Below are positions 35,501 through 46,190 of a stretch of DNA of 64,000 nucleotides, piece after piece. Positions within the stretch are counted from its first letter, which is position 1, and every line of letters starts with the position of its first letter. A program made the position numbers and the translations under genes. Origin of the DNA: Tetragonia tetragonoides (Eukaryota > Streptophyta > Magnoliopsida > Caryophyllales > Aizoaceae). Below the pieces are notes generated by a model that saw only the letters and a list, made by a program, of their open reading frames with translations, had not been told where the DNA came from and searched no databases. Location: the NCBI GenBank assembly GCA_038025085.1, contig CM076147.1:44166766-44230765 (forward strand), in the 5' to 3' direction.

Positions 35501-38500
35501 CGGATGACCCTCCCGGAGCACCGAGGGTATTCTAGAGTCATGAAAAACCCCCCGTAGAAGTTTGGGCAAAACTGACACCGGCGCCCCGTGAAGCCGAAAA
35601 CGAAGGCTATAATCCATGTTTTTTGGGCTTCTGAGAGGCCCCAAAACGAAGGTAGATATTTTCGCACCACATCGCACGGAACACCCCTAGGGGACATGGG
35701 AGGCCTTCGGGGTTGCTTATTTGGTCCCTGATAGGTTCGGCAGGGCATCGTACAGGATACTGGTTTAAGAGTCGGACTACCAAACACATGGGTGATATCG
35801 AAGTTCGGGGATGCGGATGTCCCTCTCGGGGCACCGAGGGTTCTTTAGGGTCTATATAAACCCCTCGGAGAAGTTTGGGAAAAAATGACATCTACGCCCC
35901 GGGAAGCCGAAAACGAAGGCTATAATCCATGTTTTTTGGCCTTCTAGGAGGCCAAAAAATGAAGGTTGATATTTTCACACCACATCGCACGGAATACCCC
36001 TAGGGGACATGGGAGGCCACCGGGATTGCTTATTTGGTATCTTATAGGTTTGAAAAGGCGTTTTACGGGACATTGGTGTAAGAGTCGGAATGCGAAAGGC
36101 ATGGGTGATTTCGAAGTTTGGGAATCCCCCTGGAGAAGTTTGGGCAAAAATGACACCTGAGCCCGGGAAGCCGAAAACGAAACCTATAATACACGTTTTT
36201 TGGGCTTCCAGGAAGCCCCAAAATGAATGTGGATATTTTCGCACCACATCGCACGGAACACCCCTAGGGTTTATGGGAGACCCCCGAGGTTTCCTATCTG
36301 GTCCCTGATAGGTTCAGAAGGGCGTTTTAAAGGACATTGATGTAAGAATAGGAATACCAAAGACACGGGTATATCGAAATTCGGGGTCCGGATGACTCTC
36401 CCCAGGCACCGAGGGACCTCTAGGGTCATGATAGACCCCCCGTAGAAGTTTAGGTAAAATTAACACCCAAGTCCCCGGGAAGCCAAAAATAAGGGCTATA
36501 TCCACGTTTTTTGAGCCCCCGGGAGGCCCTGAAACGAGGGTGGATATTATCGTACCACATCGCACGGGACAACCCTAGGAGACAAGGGAGTCCTACGGGA
36601 TTGCTTATCTGGTCTCTGATAGGTTCGGAAGGGCGATTCACGAAACATTGGTGTAAAAGTCTGAATATCAAAGGCATGGGTGATATCGAAGTTCAAGGAT
36701 CCGGATGACCCTCCCGGAGCACCAAGGGTGTTCTAGGGTCATGATAGACCCCTCGTAAAAGTTTGGGCAAAAATGACAACTGAGTACCGGGAAGTCGAAA
36801 ACGAAGGCTAAATCCACGTGTTTTGGGCTTCTGGGAGACCCTAAAACGAAGGTGGATATTTTCACATCACATCAACACCCCTAGGGGGCATGGAGGCCTT
36901 CGGGTTGCTTATTTGGTCCATGATAGGTTCAGAAGGGCGTTGTACGGGATACTGGTGTAAGGGTCGGAATACCAAAGGCATGGGTGATATCGATGTTCGG
37001 GGATCCGAATGACCCTCCCGTGGTACCGAGGGTCCTTTATGGTCTTGATAAATCCCTCGGAAAACTTTGGGCAAAAATGACACCGGCGCCCCGAAAAGCC
37101 GAAAACGAAGGCCATAATCCACGTTTTTTGGGTTTACGGGAGGCCTTAAAAGTAATCAAATAATTCTAAAAGTAATCAAATAATATATCTTGCTGTACTT
37201 GAACATATAACAAATTTGTCTCAGCTGGGGAAAGGAGCAAGTATTAGAGCTGCGTGTCTTGTTCTTTTTTGGTATGTGTTCAAACCCAAAACGAAAGTGG
37301 ATATTTTCGTACCACATCACACGGAACACCCCTAGGGGACATGGGAGACCTCCGGGATTGCTTATCTAGTCCTTGATAGGTTCGGAAGGGCGTTTTATGG
37401 GACATTGGTGTAAGAGTCAGAATATCAAATGCATGGGTTATCGTGAAGTTCAGGGATCCAGATGACCCTCCCCGAGCACCGAGGGTATTCTAGGGTCATG
37501 ACGGACACCCCCGCCCCCTAGAAGTTTGGGCAAAAATGACTGGCGCCCCGTGAAGTCGAAAACGAAGGTTATAATCCATGTTTTTTGGGCTTCTGAGAGA
37601 CCCAAAACGAAGGTGGATATTTTCGCACCACATCATAAGGAACACCCTTAGAGGACATGAGAGGCCTTCGAGGTTGCTTATTTGGTCCCTGATAGGTTCA
37701 GAAGGGCATTGTACAAGATATTGGTTTAAGAGTTGGAATACCAAACGCATGGGTGATATCGAAATTCGGGGATGCGGATGTCTCTCTCGGGGCACTGAGG
37801 GTTCTTTAGGGTCATCATAAACCCATCGGAGAAGTTTTGGAAAAAATGACACCGGCGCCCCGGAAAGCCGAAAACGAAGGCCATAATCCACGTTTTTTTG
37901 GGTTTCCGGGAGGCCTCAAAATGAAGGTTGATATTTTCACACCACATTGCACGGAGCACCCCTAGGAGACATGGGAGGCCACCAGGATAGCTTATTTGGT
38001 CCCTGATAGGTTCGGAAGGGCGTTTTACGAGACAAGGTCACAAGTTCACAACAACAGAAACAAGAATTCCCACAATAATCAATTTGCACCTGCATCATGA
38101 GGAAATGAAACCCAAGAAAAGACTTGCAAGGTAACCCTTGGTGTTAAAAAGCGTGCCTCAAGCGCGAGGGGCAGTCAGGCGACCACCACATCGCCTCAGA
38201 CTAGCCTAAGGCACAACGATTACAAGAGGCGCACGGAAGCAGACGCCTCAAGCCGCTTTAAACAAAGCGTGAAGGGCAGCGCTTTTGTCGCTTTCTATAT
38301 AGAGGAAGAAAACAAAAGGGAAGAGAGAGAAATGGGGTTCGATCTGCATTGATGGCCTGGGATTCTTACTTCCTTGTCCAGAAAATCGAGCCAATTGAAC
38401 TCTTATTCAGAAGAATAGATCCAATTTCAGATTTAGGGTTTGATAAAAAAAACCTAGAATCTAGATTTGGAAAATTGAACAGTAGAGAGATGGAAGAGAA

Positions 38501-40128
38501 TGACAGCATGTTAGGGCTTCTGGTCGATGGAAGCATGCGAGTCGGTTGGAAGGGTCGCCGGAGTGCATTTACCGGCCGACGGTGAGAGAAGTGATGCTCG
38601 GTGAGAGGGATGCGCTGCTCCAGCTTCTTATGGCTCTTTGCGTTGTTCACTGAAAAGTGAGAAGTCTTTTTGACTTTTCCGCTCTCCTGAGTCCTGACCC
38701 ATTCCTCTTTAAAGCCCCTACCAGTTTCATTTATTACTTTATGCCATACAGCTGTCTGCCTGTCTCCCACTCTCTCTTTGTCTTACGCGTAAGCTATACA
38801 CTCTAACTCCTATCTTCTTTCACGTGACCCACCATTATTTTTCCCTCTCTAAAAAATACTCCTTCGGTTTCACAATATAAGATATATTTTGACTTTATTT
38901 TTGTTTCACGATATAAGACATATTTTGACTTTCAACACTTCCCAATGAGTATTTATTGTTAGTTTTCCTACTTTACCCTCCTTTTTCTTGTCATTTACTT
39001 ATTTTCTCTCACCAATGTTGCATTTAATGCTTAAGGATAGTTTACTCTTTTTACCATCTCTTCTTCTTGATTTCACAAGTTCTTAATTTGTGTGCAAAGT
39101 CAAAAAATGACTTATATTATGAAACAGAGGGAGTAAATTATTATTATTTATTAATATTGGCATGTTCTGGTTTCTTTTTTATGGAATATATCCAGAAAAA
39201 ATTAATAAAATTATGAAAAAATGTGATTTAAGCAGAAAATATTATGTAAAAATAAATTATAAATATTTATTTAAAAATGTGCGCCTCGCATACGTGTGAC
39301 ATGCACTTTCGCCTCACGCTTCTCGCCTCGGCGCTTCGACCTCCTTGTGCCTCAGTGCGCCTCGCGCTTTTTAAAACCAAGAGGTAACCTCAGAGCATAC
39401 AAACATGGCTTAACATACCTCTTCTATGATTTTGACAGCAATTCTATCCTTAACACTGCCTCCTGGATTCAAAAATTCAGCTTTACCAAGAATCTGGCCA
39501 ACAAAATGAACCAAAGTTAGAACCAGTGTGTTTTCAATATCAATTACTGAGAATTCTAACTACAGGAAACCAATGATCAGTAACTTAAAATAGATGTAAC
39601 TTAAAATCAATCAAATGCACAAACAAGAATCTCTCTTTCTTCTTTCCTTTTTCATCCGCCCCCCCCCCCCTTCTTTTACAAGATAGTATATGAAATTCAA
39701 TAAAACGCCAAGACTTTGAGTTCCCACAAGTCACCCACAAAGTCATCAATATAACAACTTCATTTGCTTTAATAATCAACCCACCAAAGGCCCAGCATAG
39801 AAAACTTAAATTCATTTAAAGACCCACAAAATTCATAAAAACATCAATTATTCATCCTCAGAAAGAGAAACATAGATATAAATTACTAGAGTACCTCGCA
39901 ACCAGTGGCATCAGAAAGGCTGTTAATTCTGATAAGTGGGGTGTTTCCAATAGCACCAACAATTCCTTTTCCTGCTTTTTTTGCTGAAATGGATTTACGG
40001 GTTTTGGTTTTGGTAACTTTGAATGTTCGCTGATTGAAGAAGAAATAAGAGAGAGCAGCTATGGAGAAAGAGAGTGCTGCTACACCTACAATAGCGCCAT
40101 TGTTGCCGCTCACTCTCAAAGACGCCAT
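26583..40128 (-). CDS. Membrane-anchored PLP-dependent cysteine synthase-like enzyme
   Basis: Six exons: 40128-39895, 39493-39419, 27865-27722, 27597-27208, 27128-26893 and 26802-26583. All join in frame (phases 0,0,0,0,2) to give 432 residues. Fold-type II PLP enzyme of the cysteine synthase group, which builds cysteine from O-acetylserine and sulfide. Visible: an N-terminal hydrophobic anchor (VGVAALSFSIAALSYFFF); IGNTPLIRI; NPGGSVKDR with the PLP Lys (about K93); GSAGST where soluble enzymes have an Asn loop; the phosphate-binding AAAGTGGTVAG (about 268); and GSSSAMN. A charged insert lies at about 190-225. The anchor and loop resemble the Mcy1-type mitochondrial branch, represented in Arabidopsis by a PLP-dependent family protein; activity on O-acetylserine is inferred only. 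Intron 2 (39418-27866) is 11.55 kb and holds satellite array B and several transposons. No stop or frameshift is seen in any exon. Confidence 0.9.
28497..29186. mobile_element. hAT-type MITE in intron 2
   Basis: 690 bp with inverted ends TAGAGCTGGCAAA and TTTGCCACCTCTA, and subterminal GACCCG-rich arms of opposite orientation around an AT-rich centre. It is flanked by a perfect 8 bp duplication GTTTTAAG (28489-28496 and 29187-29194). No transposase. Confidence 0.88.
31716..32363. mobile_element. hAT-type element inserted in array B
   Basis: 648 bp with ends CAGGAGCGGAGCTAG and GGCTCCGCCATTG (inverted), flanked by degenerate 8 bp duplications CATGGGTG (31708-31715) and CTTGAGTG (32364-32371). 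The flanking satellite resumes at the expected base (GGGTGATATCGAAG). Internally it has TCTCAACTGGGGAAAG and GGGTTCAAACCCC, which resemble tRNA-type pol III A and B boxes. A 25 bp copy of its left end also sits 105 bp upstream, at about 31611-31635. Confidence 0.8.
37147..37287. mobile_element. Internal fragment of the array B hAT-type element
   Basis: The sequence matches 31764-31875 of the complete copy (TCTTGCTGTACTTGAACATA, GGGGAAAGGAGCAAGTATT) but has neither inverted end, and satellite sequence abuts it on both sides. It was therefore probably spread by exchange within the array and not by transposition. A short internal duplication (TTCTAAAAGTAATCAAATAA-like) marks its left side. Confidence 0.8.
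38137..39381. mobile_element. hAT-like element with CTTGGTKTTAAAAAGCG ends
   Basis: 1,245 bp with inverted ends CTTGGTGTTAAAAAGCG and CGCTTTTTAAAACCAAG, and an 8 bp duplication AGGTAACC on each side (38129-38136 and 39382-39389). Subterminal regions are GCGCCTC-rich in opposite orientations. Its right border lies only about 30 bp from the donor splice site of intron 2 of the cysteine synthase-like gene. It contains a nested Stowaway-type MITE and an unidentified patch (38340-38700) that could be captured host sequence. Confidence 0.85.
38859..39133. mobile_element. Stowaway-type MITE nested in the hAT-like element
   Basis: 275 bp with ends CTCCTTCGGTTTCACAATAT and ATATTATGAAACAGAGGGAG, flanked by TA duplications (38857-38858 and 39134-39135). 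This is the common Tc1/mariner-derived Stowaway form. A second, internal copy of the end motif follows at about 38911. Confidence 0.85.
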
Positions 40129-40397
40129 TGTTAACTTGGTGGGTCGAAGTCGAACCGTCTATGGCTTGTCTTCCCATTATTTCATTGCACCGTCTTAGAA
40201 TTGGGAACCCACCTAAACAAAATTCCCAAACCAATTGGGTTTTCGGTTTTTTACGATTGGACCAACATTACGAATTGTGACTGGTTATTTTTAATTGTGA
40301 GACTATGGTTGGGTCCAAAGTATAGTTATTAGCTGGTGCCTGGCCCAAAGTTTTCTTGTAGTACTCCTATAGCTTCCTCTTTGCGTTTTTACACAAA
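40129..40397 (-). other. Short upstream region of the cysteine synthase-like gene
   Basis: This is all the single-copy promoter space before a MITE-like element at 40398. No convincing TATA box seen. Confidence 0.4.
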
Positions 40398-40681
40398 CTT
40401 GTGTGGACTTGGTCTATGGTAGACCAATATTTCACCTGGAACTACCCCTTTAATAGCGGAGTCATCCCATACCTTATCTGGAGTCACCCTTCTAATAGTG
40501 AAGCCACCCCGTATTTTACCTAGAGTCACCCCTCAAATTTATACTTGGCGTCACCCGTCTAATAGTGGAGTCACCCCATACTTCACTTGGGGTCACCCCT
40601 CTAATAGTGGAGTCACCCCCTACTTCACTTGGAGTCACCTCTCAAAATTACTTGGTCCACGGTGGACTAAGTCCACACAAG
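40398..40681. mobile_element. Inverted-repeat element filled by a ~42 bp minisatellite
   Basis: Ends are CTTGTGTGGACTTGG(tctatggtag)ACCAA at 40398-40427 and the inverted TTGGTCCAC then GGACTAAGTCCACACAAG up to 40681. The interior is four tandem copies built on AATAGTGGAGTCACCCC then TACTTCACTTGGRGTCACC. Target duplication not resolved. The architecture is the same as that of the 9854-10570 element, though the sequences are unrelated. Confidence 0.65.
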
Positions 40682-40762
40682 ACATGCTGTTTTGATCCCG
40701 AAATAATGTGTTTGGGGTGAATTATTTTGTGAAATTGTACAAATTTTTGAAAATGCAACCGT

Positions 40763-41378
40763 CAGGCCCGGCTCTTGGGGTGTGCAAGTGGGGCGATTGC
40801 ACAGGGCCCCCACTTGCACAGGGCCCCACTTGAATTTTTTTTTTTGGTGAGTGAAAATATAAATGTGTGAATTACAAAAAATAAAGTATGTGCTTGATGT
40901 ACGAATATCAGAATAAAAGGTACTGAAAATACCCCTATTTAGTACTATTCACTATCATTTTACTGCTCCATCAAACTTACCATCTCGAGATTATCTTTCA
41001 ACCCTCACATATTTCTGTGGCTCTTCGTATTTTGTTCTGCTGTTCTTCCCATTACAAAGGACAGAGATTCATAAATCCCTATTATTCCACCATTAACGGT
41101 ACTACAATTCTACAACAAATTTCTACTTCCTATCAAAAAAAGATTCTATAGATTTATTGCCAATTTTTAGATTTTCTTTTATTGTTTTTGTTTTGTTGCC
41201 CATTTGTTTTTGCAGTAATGCCACAAAAGAGGAAGTCTTATGTTCAGTTCCTTATAAAAATAATAAAGGAAAAAAAAGTTTTCAATCCGAATAAGTTTAT
41301 CGATCACTATAAAAAGTTAGAGTAGGGCCTCACTTTCAATTTTAGCACAGGGCCTCTTAAATCTCAGAGACGGCCCTG
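40763..41378. mobile_element. hAT-type element, 616 bp
   Basis: Ends CAGGCCCGGCTCT and AGAGACGGCCCTG are inverted, flanked by an 8 bp duplication GCAACCGT (40755-40762) and GCAACCGG (41379-41386). Subterminal GCACAGGGCCYC motifs occur on both sides. At 41219-41326 (+) a short frame, MPQKRKSYVQFLIKIIKEKK, looks like the start of a TTF-type hAT transposase but stops after 35 codons, so it is a deletion derivative. Confidence 0.85.
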
Positions 41379-43206
41379 GCAACCGGGATAACAGAATTTC
41401 AAAGTCATACTAATGGAAAAGAAATTTAGAGTCAATAGCTAGCACGACCGTTGATATTGTTTTACCAGCTAATTGAAGTAATTATTGAAAAACATTTTGC
41501 TCCAGTAAAAGTTGTATTTAATCTCTTTCAACTCAAAAACACCAAAGTCAAATACGCTAAAATTAAATTTGGGACCATCAAGCTTGACATTTGGCCCAAA
41601 CTTGACTCGAAATAGGACGGGTACAGTACACAATGTTAGTTATTTTCAATTCTTATTCTTTAAACTTAAGGTTCACCTAACTATTACATATGCATATCAT
41701 TAGTTGGATATACAACAATTCAAATAAAATGTTATTTGAGTTCGCTCCTTGAAGCTCCTTCTCAATTTCAAGGTATCAAAGCAAAAGACTAAGATGTATA
41801 GAGTTTGAATATGGGACATGTACATCATCCACACATCAAATTCAATGGATATTTCGAGTGAAAATTGAGAAATATGGTCATTACTTAGGCCTACAAATAT
41901 CAGCCTAATCGGTTGAGTTGATGTATTCTCAAATTTTTATCCCATTTCACTCATGAAATAACTAACTATCGCCTTGACATGGTTCTTGGAGATAAACCCT
42001 TTCTTATCTTTATTTGTGTAAAGCCAGTTTTATTGCAAGTCCCTATTCCCAATCTAGCATGGGAAAAACAAAGAAAGGTAAGAAGTAAAGGAAAAGGAAG
42101 ACACAAATTGGTCAAGTGAGAACTGAATACTAATTGTAATAAAAGAGAGATTGACAAATGAAAACAGCACGATCCATCAAACCCAATTGGATTTGGGTGG
42201 CCTGCAACTTCAAGCAACTAGAGAATCTCTTTATTCTCTTTGCTTGCAGCACTATCACATCATCAGCGCAAGAATGATATTATTCTCAATTGGGGATTCC
42301 TTTATCTCAGCGCCCAAGTTATCCTTTTTAGATTCTAAAATGCTAATCTGCAAAGATAGATTGAATCTCAGTCAAAACATATATCACCAAAACTAACTTC
42401 TTTGAGATCCTTTGGTACCATATATTAGAGTATATAGAATGAATATGCAACGTATCACTCCAAAAACATGCGTTGCTTAACCCTTTCACACACTTCATTC
42501 CTCAAAAAGATGCTTATGAGTGATGAAAGCTGCCACTTTTTTCTTCCTCTCGTGTCTCGTCTCCCATTGTGGAATGTCCGGTTTAAGCCATAACTACTTT
42601 CCTAAGAGGGAAAGAGCCCATCACCGCAATACACACCAATATTAATGAGTTAAACGAACTGTCCTGATAATCTCAGATCCAACAACTGCCACTTTTATTA
42701 GGCCGAGAGAAATGTACCCAGACAAAGGTAGCTAAGTAGATATATTAGGCCATTGACAAACTTTTTTGCAACACTGGTGAATTTGGCATGCATAAAATCG
42801 CAAATGACCCTTCTACCTTTCAGACTTTTGGGCCTGGGAGTTAAATTACCACGTCATGTTAGATCCCATTTATTCCCTCAAAAGGTAACAAAAACCAATG
42901 GTGAGCACTTGAACGAACAACAGACAGTGCAGTGATGTAGACAAAATACATGTGTTGTAAAGTTTATAGCTTTCCCCTGTTAAAATTACTAGCATGACCA
43001 CTAAAGGGTAAAAATATATTAATTCTTAGTACTTGGTTGAAATTTGGTACATATGGTTGAATTGGAGTCATAAAAATCAAGAATCAATCATGAATCATGG
43101 TACCTGTGATTGAAAGCATATAAAAAGTATGGCCAGCCCAACTTCCATTAACCATTAGGTGAATGTTACCAAAAAGGTGGTGGTTTAATAGTTTCAAACT
43201 TACTCA
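41379..43206. other. Intergenic, nothing recognised
   Basis: AT-rich sequence with only short frames. I see no domain, RNA gene or bounded element. Confidence 0.4.
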
Positions 43207-44079
43207 GGACCCGTTTAGTTCAAAGAAGTGGAATGGATTTAATATGGAACTTAAAATCTCTAGGTATAGAATAGGGACTCCATTATTATATAAGTTATTT
43301 GGTTTAGTGAAGTTATGAAATCAAATAAATTATTTTATTCAATTATTTTTTGATTAAAAAGTATTATCCTTCAAAAATAGACTTTTAATATAATTAAGAA
43401 AAAAAGAAGGCACCCAACCATTTTCTCTCTCCTCCCCTTTCCCATGTCCACCCAGAGCCATTTCCCCATGCCCATCATCGACCTTTTCTCTCTCCTCCAC
43501 CCTCCTCTGATCACCACCGAGCCACCACCACCGAGAGCCATTTCCCCATGCCCACCATCGACCTTTTCTCTCTCCTCCACCCTCCCCTGACCACCACCGA
43601 GCCCTTTTCTCTCTTGTTCCCCTCCCCCATCTAGGGCTCCATCTAAGGTTTGGTGGTGCCATGGTGGTTAGATCTCAGTCGTTGTGGTGGAGAGGAGAGA
43701 GAAAATAGAGAGAGGGAAGGGAGAGTGGGTAGGTAAGGTGATTGTGGTGGCCGGAGGGCCGATTGAGGACGGTGGTCGGAGACTTGAGCTGTGGTGGAGC
43801 AGTGACTTGTGAGGAGAGAGAAAGGGGACTTCTATTTTAGTTTGATTGGGTTTTAGTTTTTATTTTGTCAAATTTATTTTCATTTGTTTTGTTAATAAAT
43901 AATGATAAGGGAGGTATCATTTTGATACCACTAGAAAATGGGGAGATTGAAGTGGTGTTAGTTTTGGAAGGACTTGAATCCGGAGGGATTTGAGTTCCAA
44001 GCCCAAATGTAGCCTACCAAACATAAGGAATGGATTAAGTGATTCCATCCCTTTACTTTAGACCCAGCCAAACGGGGCC
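43207..44079. mobile_element. PIF/Harbinger-like MITE, 873 bp
   Basis: Ends GGACCCGTTTAG and CAAACGGGGCC are inverted, with a 3 bp TCA duplication at 43204-43206 and 44080-44082. Subterminal GGAATGGATTTAA and GGAATGGATTAAGTGATTCC motifs pair. The middle (43410-43640) is a C-rich stretch with a ~95 bp partial tandem duplication (CATTTCCCCATGCCCA), which explains spurious minus-strand frames of about 100 codons. Confidence 0.7.
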
Positions 44080-44082
44080 TCA

Positions 44083-44372
44083 AGTGGTTTGATAAGTTAA
44101 GATCATGAGTTCAAATCAACATTCTCCTCATACCTTGTGTCTGCTGGTTTCTAGGAACTATATCAACCCTTATTGGTCATACTTTACTAACCCTTATTGG
44201 TAAGGCAAGGTCATGGGTGCTAGGTTGACGAGGCCAGTGCTTGCGCTGATTGTTCAGCTAGACTGATATGTTCGCTATTCCGAACATGACGTAGCGGGAA
44301 TTCCCTCGGTCGCCGTGTACTTGCACCCTCTTTGGATGAGCCAAAACAAAAACAAAAACAAAAAGAAAAAAA
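44083..44372 (+). mobile_element. SINE-like element, interrupted in its A box
   Basis: A tRNA-like B box (GAGTTCAAATC, about 44108-44118) is followed by a body with CCAGTGCTTGCGCTGATT, ATATGTTCGCTATTCCGAAC and CTTGCACCCTCTTTGGATGA, and an A-rich tail. The A box is split by the MITE at 43207-44079: joining the flanks gives TTACTCAAGTGGTTTG. A second copy of the body lies at 46840-47000. Confidence 0.6.
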
Positions 44373-45042
44373 CATTTGGTGAATGTTACTGAGCTCCACA
44401 TATAACTTGGACCATTATGAATTTATGATCACCTAAATTAGTTCTTGCACGTATATACTTTCTACATTTTAAGCTAAAATGTTAGAGTGAACTTTTCATG
44501 CATATTAAGAGAAGTGAAAAATATTACTAAAAATTTGGATCACTAATAAGTAATAATGTTAATGGTACTATTAAGGAAAGGAGTATAAAAGATGATAGGG
44601 GTAGTAGTCAATTTAAAGCACACGTAAACATGAAGATGGATAAACAATGTGAAATTGAGAGATTATAATTTAGTTTTGACTTAAGAATTTCAAATAAAAT
44701 GTTAAATCCAAATGTTATTATACTTTCATAGCTTATAGTAGTAAGAACCATCATTTACAAGTACTACAACAAATTGCAAGCATCACTCAACTTATTTGAA
44801 TAATAATTATGTGTATTAAATCTTTATTATAAATTACTGTATTATTAACATTATGTTTTTCTTATTTTCGGTACTCACCTGCATTCACCCAAGTAATGAT
44901 TTAGTTTTGTATGAGGCGACCTCAAGGCTCAAGGTGATGTCACCTCAATAACCAAGTATAATGCCTTACCTTGAGGCCGCATCATACAAGTTTTTGTCTA
45001 TAACCTATTACATGGTGCACAATCATGAGTTTGTTATTTTTA
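44373..45042. other. AT-rich intergenic with a small hairpin
   Basis: No gene. An inverted repeat at about 44910-44988 pairs GTATGAGGCGACCTCAAGG with CCTTGAGGCCGCATCATAC; it may be a tiny transposon relic. Confidence 0.4.
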
Positions 45043-45512
45043 GGATTTTTTGCTAAAAACACCCCTAAAAAACTTAAGTGCGTGAAAAAACATCCCAATA
45101 ATTTTTTCTTTTTTTGAAGGAACACCCCAATACCGCAAAAACGCCCTACCAGGACACTCCAATTTAATCTCCATGGTGGTTTTCGTTCACTTTTTGTTGG
45201 GTTTGCTCTTAATACCCTCACGCTTATCTCACATGGATTTAATTTTACACCTACCCATAACCCTCCAAATTTCCCATCATTTACCCCCTCACTTATGTTC
45301 TAACTTTCTCTCCATTAAGAATTGCACACGTGAGATAAACGTGAGAGTATTATGAGCAAACCCAGCAAAAAGTGAACGAAAACCACCATGAAGATGCTTG
45401 GGGTGTCCTGGCAGGGCGTTTTTGCGGTATTGGGGTGTTGTTTCAAAAAAAAATATTGAGGTGTTTTTCCACTCACTTAACTTTTTTAGGGGTGTTTTTA
45501 GCAAAAAAATTC
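45043..45512. mobile_element. Mutator-like foldback element
   Basis: 470 bp that is mostly one long imperfect palindrome: arms of about 200 bp (GCTAAAAACACCCCTAAAAA, CAATACCGCAAAAACGCCCT and GGTGGTTTTCGTTCACTTTT on the left, their complements on the right) around an ~80 bp loop. A perfect 9 bp duplication TTATTTTTA flanks it (45034-45042 and 45513-45521), which fits the Mutator superfamily. Transcribed through, it would fold into a long hairpin. Confidence 0.85.
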
Positions 45513-45896
45513 TTATTTTTAATTTGTTGGGGAGGATAATAATCTAGCAGTATGGCCTATGGGCAAAGTTGGAACACACTAAACGAGCCCTACAAAAAGT
45601 TAAAAAACAGTACACAGGAAAAAAACAGGAATGGGTAAACCCAAAACAAAACAGGGGAGAAGCAGAGGACTAATCTCAAAACAAAAAAGTGTGAATTTTT
45701 TTACAACCCCAACAACATCTCCACAGAGAATCTCTGCAAAGTTAGCTCATCTCTCTCATCCCTCCTCCTCTCTCTCTCTATATACTAATCAGAGAACCCA
45801 TCTCAAGGGGGATTTCTCTCTTTTATCTCTCAAAACCTTATAAAAAAGCCCTCAAAAAAGGCTCAAACTTTGAATCAAAAATTAAACCCCCAAAAA

Positions 45897-46190
45897 ATGG
45901 AGATCCCAGAAAAACTACTCAAATACAATTTCCATCTAATTGTTGGCATCATTTTATCTATTGTCATCTTCGTTATCATCAAAGTTGCTCCAAGTTTTGT
46001 AGACCTTTTGGCTTTTTTTTGGCCACTATTTGCCTCAACGGCTCTATTTTTGGGCGTCGTTGTAGTGTTCAGCCGTTTCTCCCCACCGGCAACCGATGGT
46101 CCCGGTGAGAAAGCTGCTGAAGGTCTACTGGATTACGTTGCTGGGCAACCGGAAGCTCTCGGTCATGGTGAAACTTTCAAGTCTGAGTGA
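45897..46190 (+). CDS. Small two-span membrane protein, 97 aa
   Basis: One uninterrupted frame from the ATG at 45897 (preceded by AAAA, in a leader with TC-rich tracts and a TATA-like TCTATATACTAAT near 45780). The N-terminus MEIPEKLLKYNFHL is followed by two hydrophobic spans (about 13-31 and 36-59, the second starting LLAFFWPLFASTALFLGVVV) and a soluble tail with the motif AAEGLLDYVAGQPE. The frame, codon use and context (leader, start, 3' UTR) all look like a real gene. It resembles a small plant family of unnamed transmembrane proteins; I know no function. The stop is followed by a long UTR-like stretch without splice signals, so a single exon is likely. Confidence 0.75.
   Translation: MEIPEKLLKYNFHLIVGIILSIVIFVIIKVAPSFVDLLAFFWPLFASTALFLGVVVVFSRFSPPATDGPGEKAAEGLLDYVAGQPEALGHGETFKSE

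Larger units (their letters stand above)
29250..38035 (-). repeat. Satellite array B, ~312 bp monomer, about 26 units, inverted
   Basis: Same monomer as array A but on the minus strand: the plus strand reads GGCTATAATCCACGTTTTTT, CACCACATCGCACGGAACAC and CCTAGGGGACATGGGAGGCC. The CCACATCGCA anchor recurs about every 312 bp (29299, 29611, 29927, 30232 and so on to 37943). Two insertions break it: a complete hAT-type element at 31716-32363 and a fragment of the same element at 37147-37287. The whole array lies in intron 2 of the cysteine synthase-like gene, with the monomer reading in the direction of that gene's transcript. Long ORFs in it (up to 196 codons at 35087-35677) reflect a monomer length divisible by three. 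Confidence 0.95.

Noticed and set aside
29263..37959. ORFs up to 196 codons on the minus strand, repeated
   Set aside because: Same satellite in array B, within an intron; no start context, domain or codon signature.
38349..38585. 78-codon ORF in the hAT-like element
   Set aside because: No recognisable domain and no splice context; perhaps captured UTR sequence, not supportable as a gene.
43354..43662. 102-codon Gly/Trp/Arg-rich minus ORF
   Set aside because: Lies inside a MITE and follows a short C-rich duplication.
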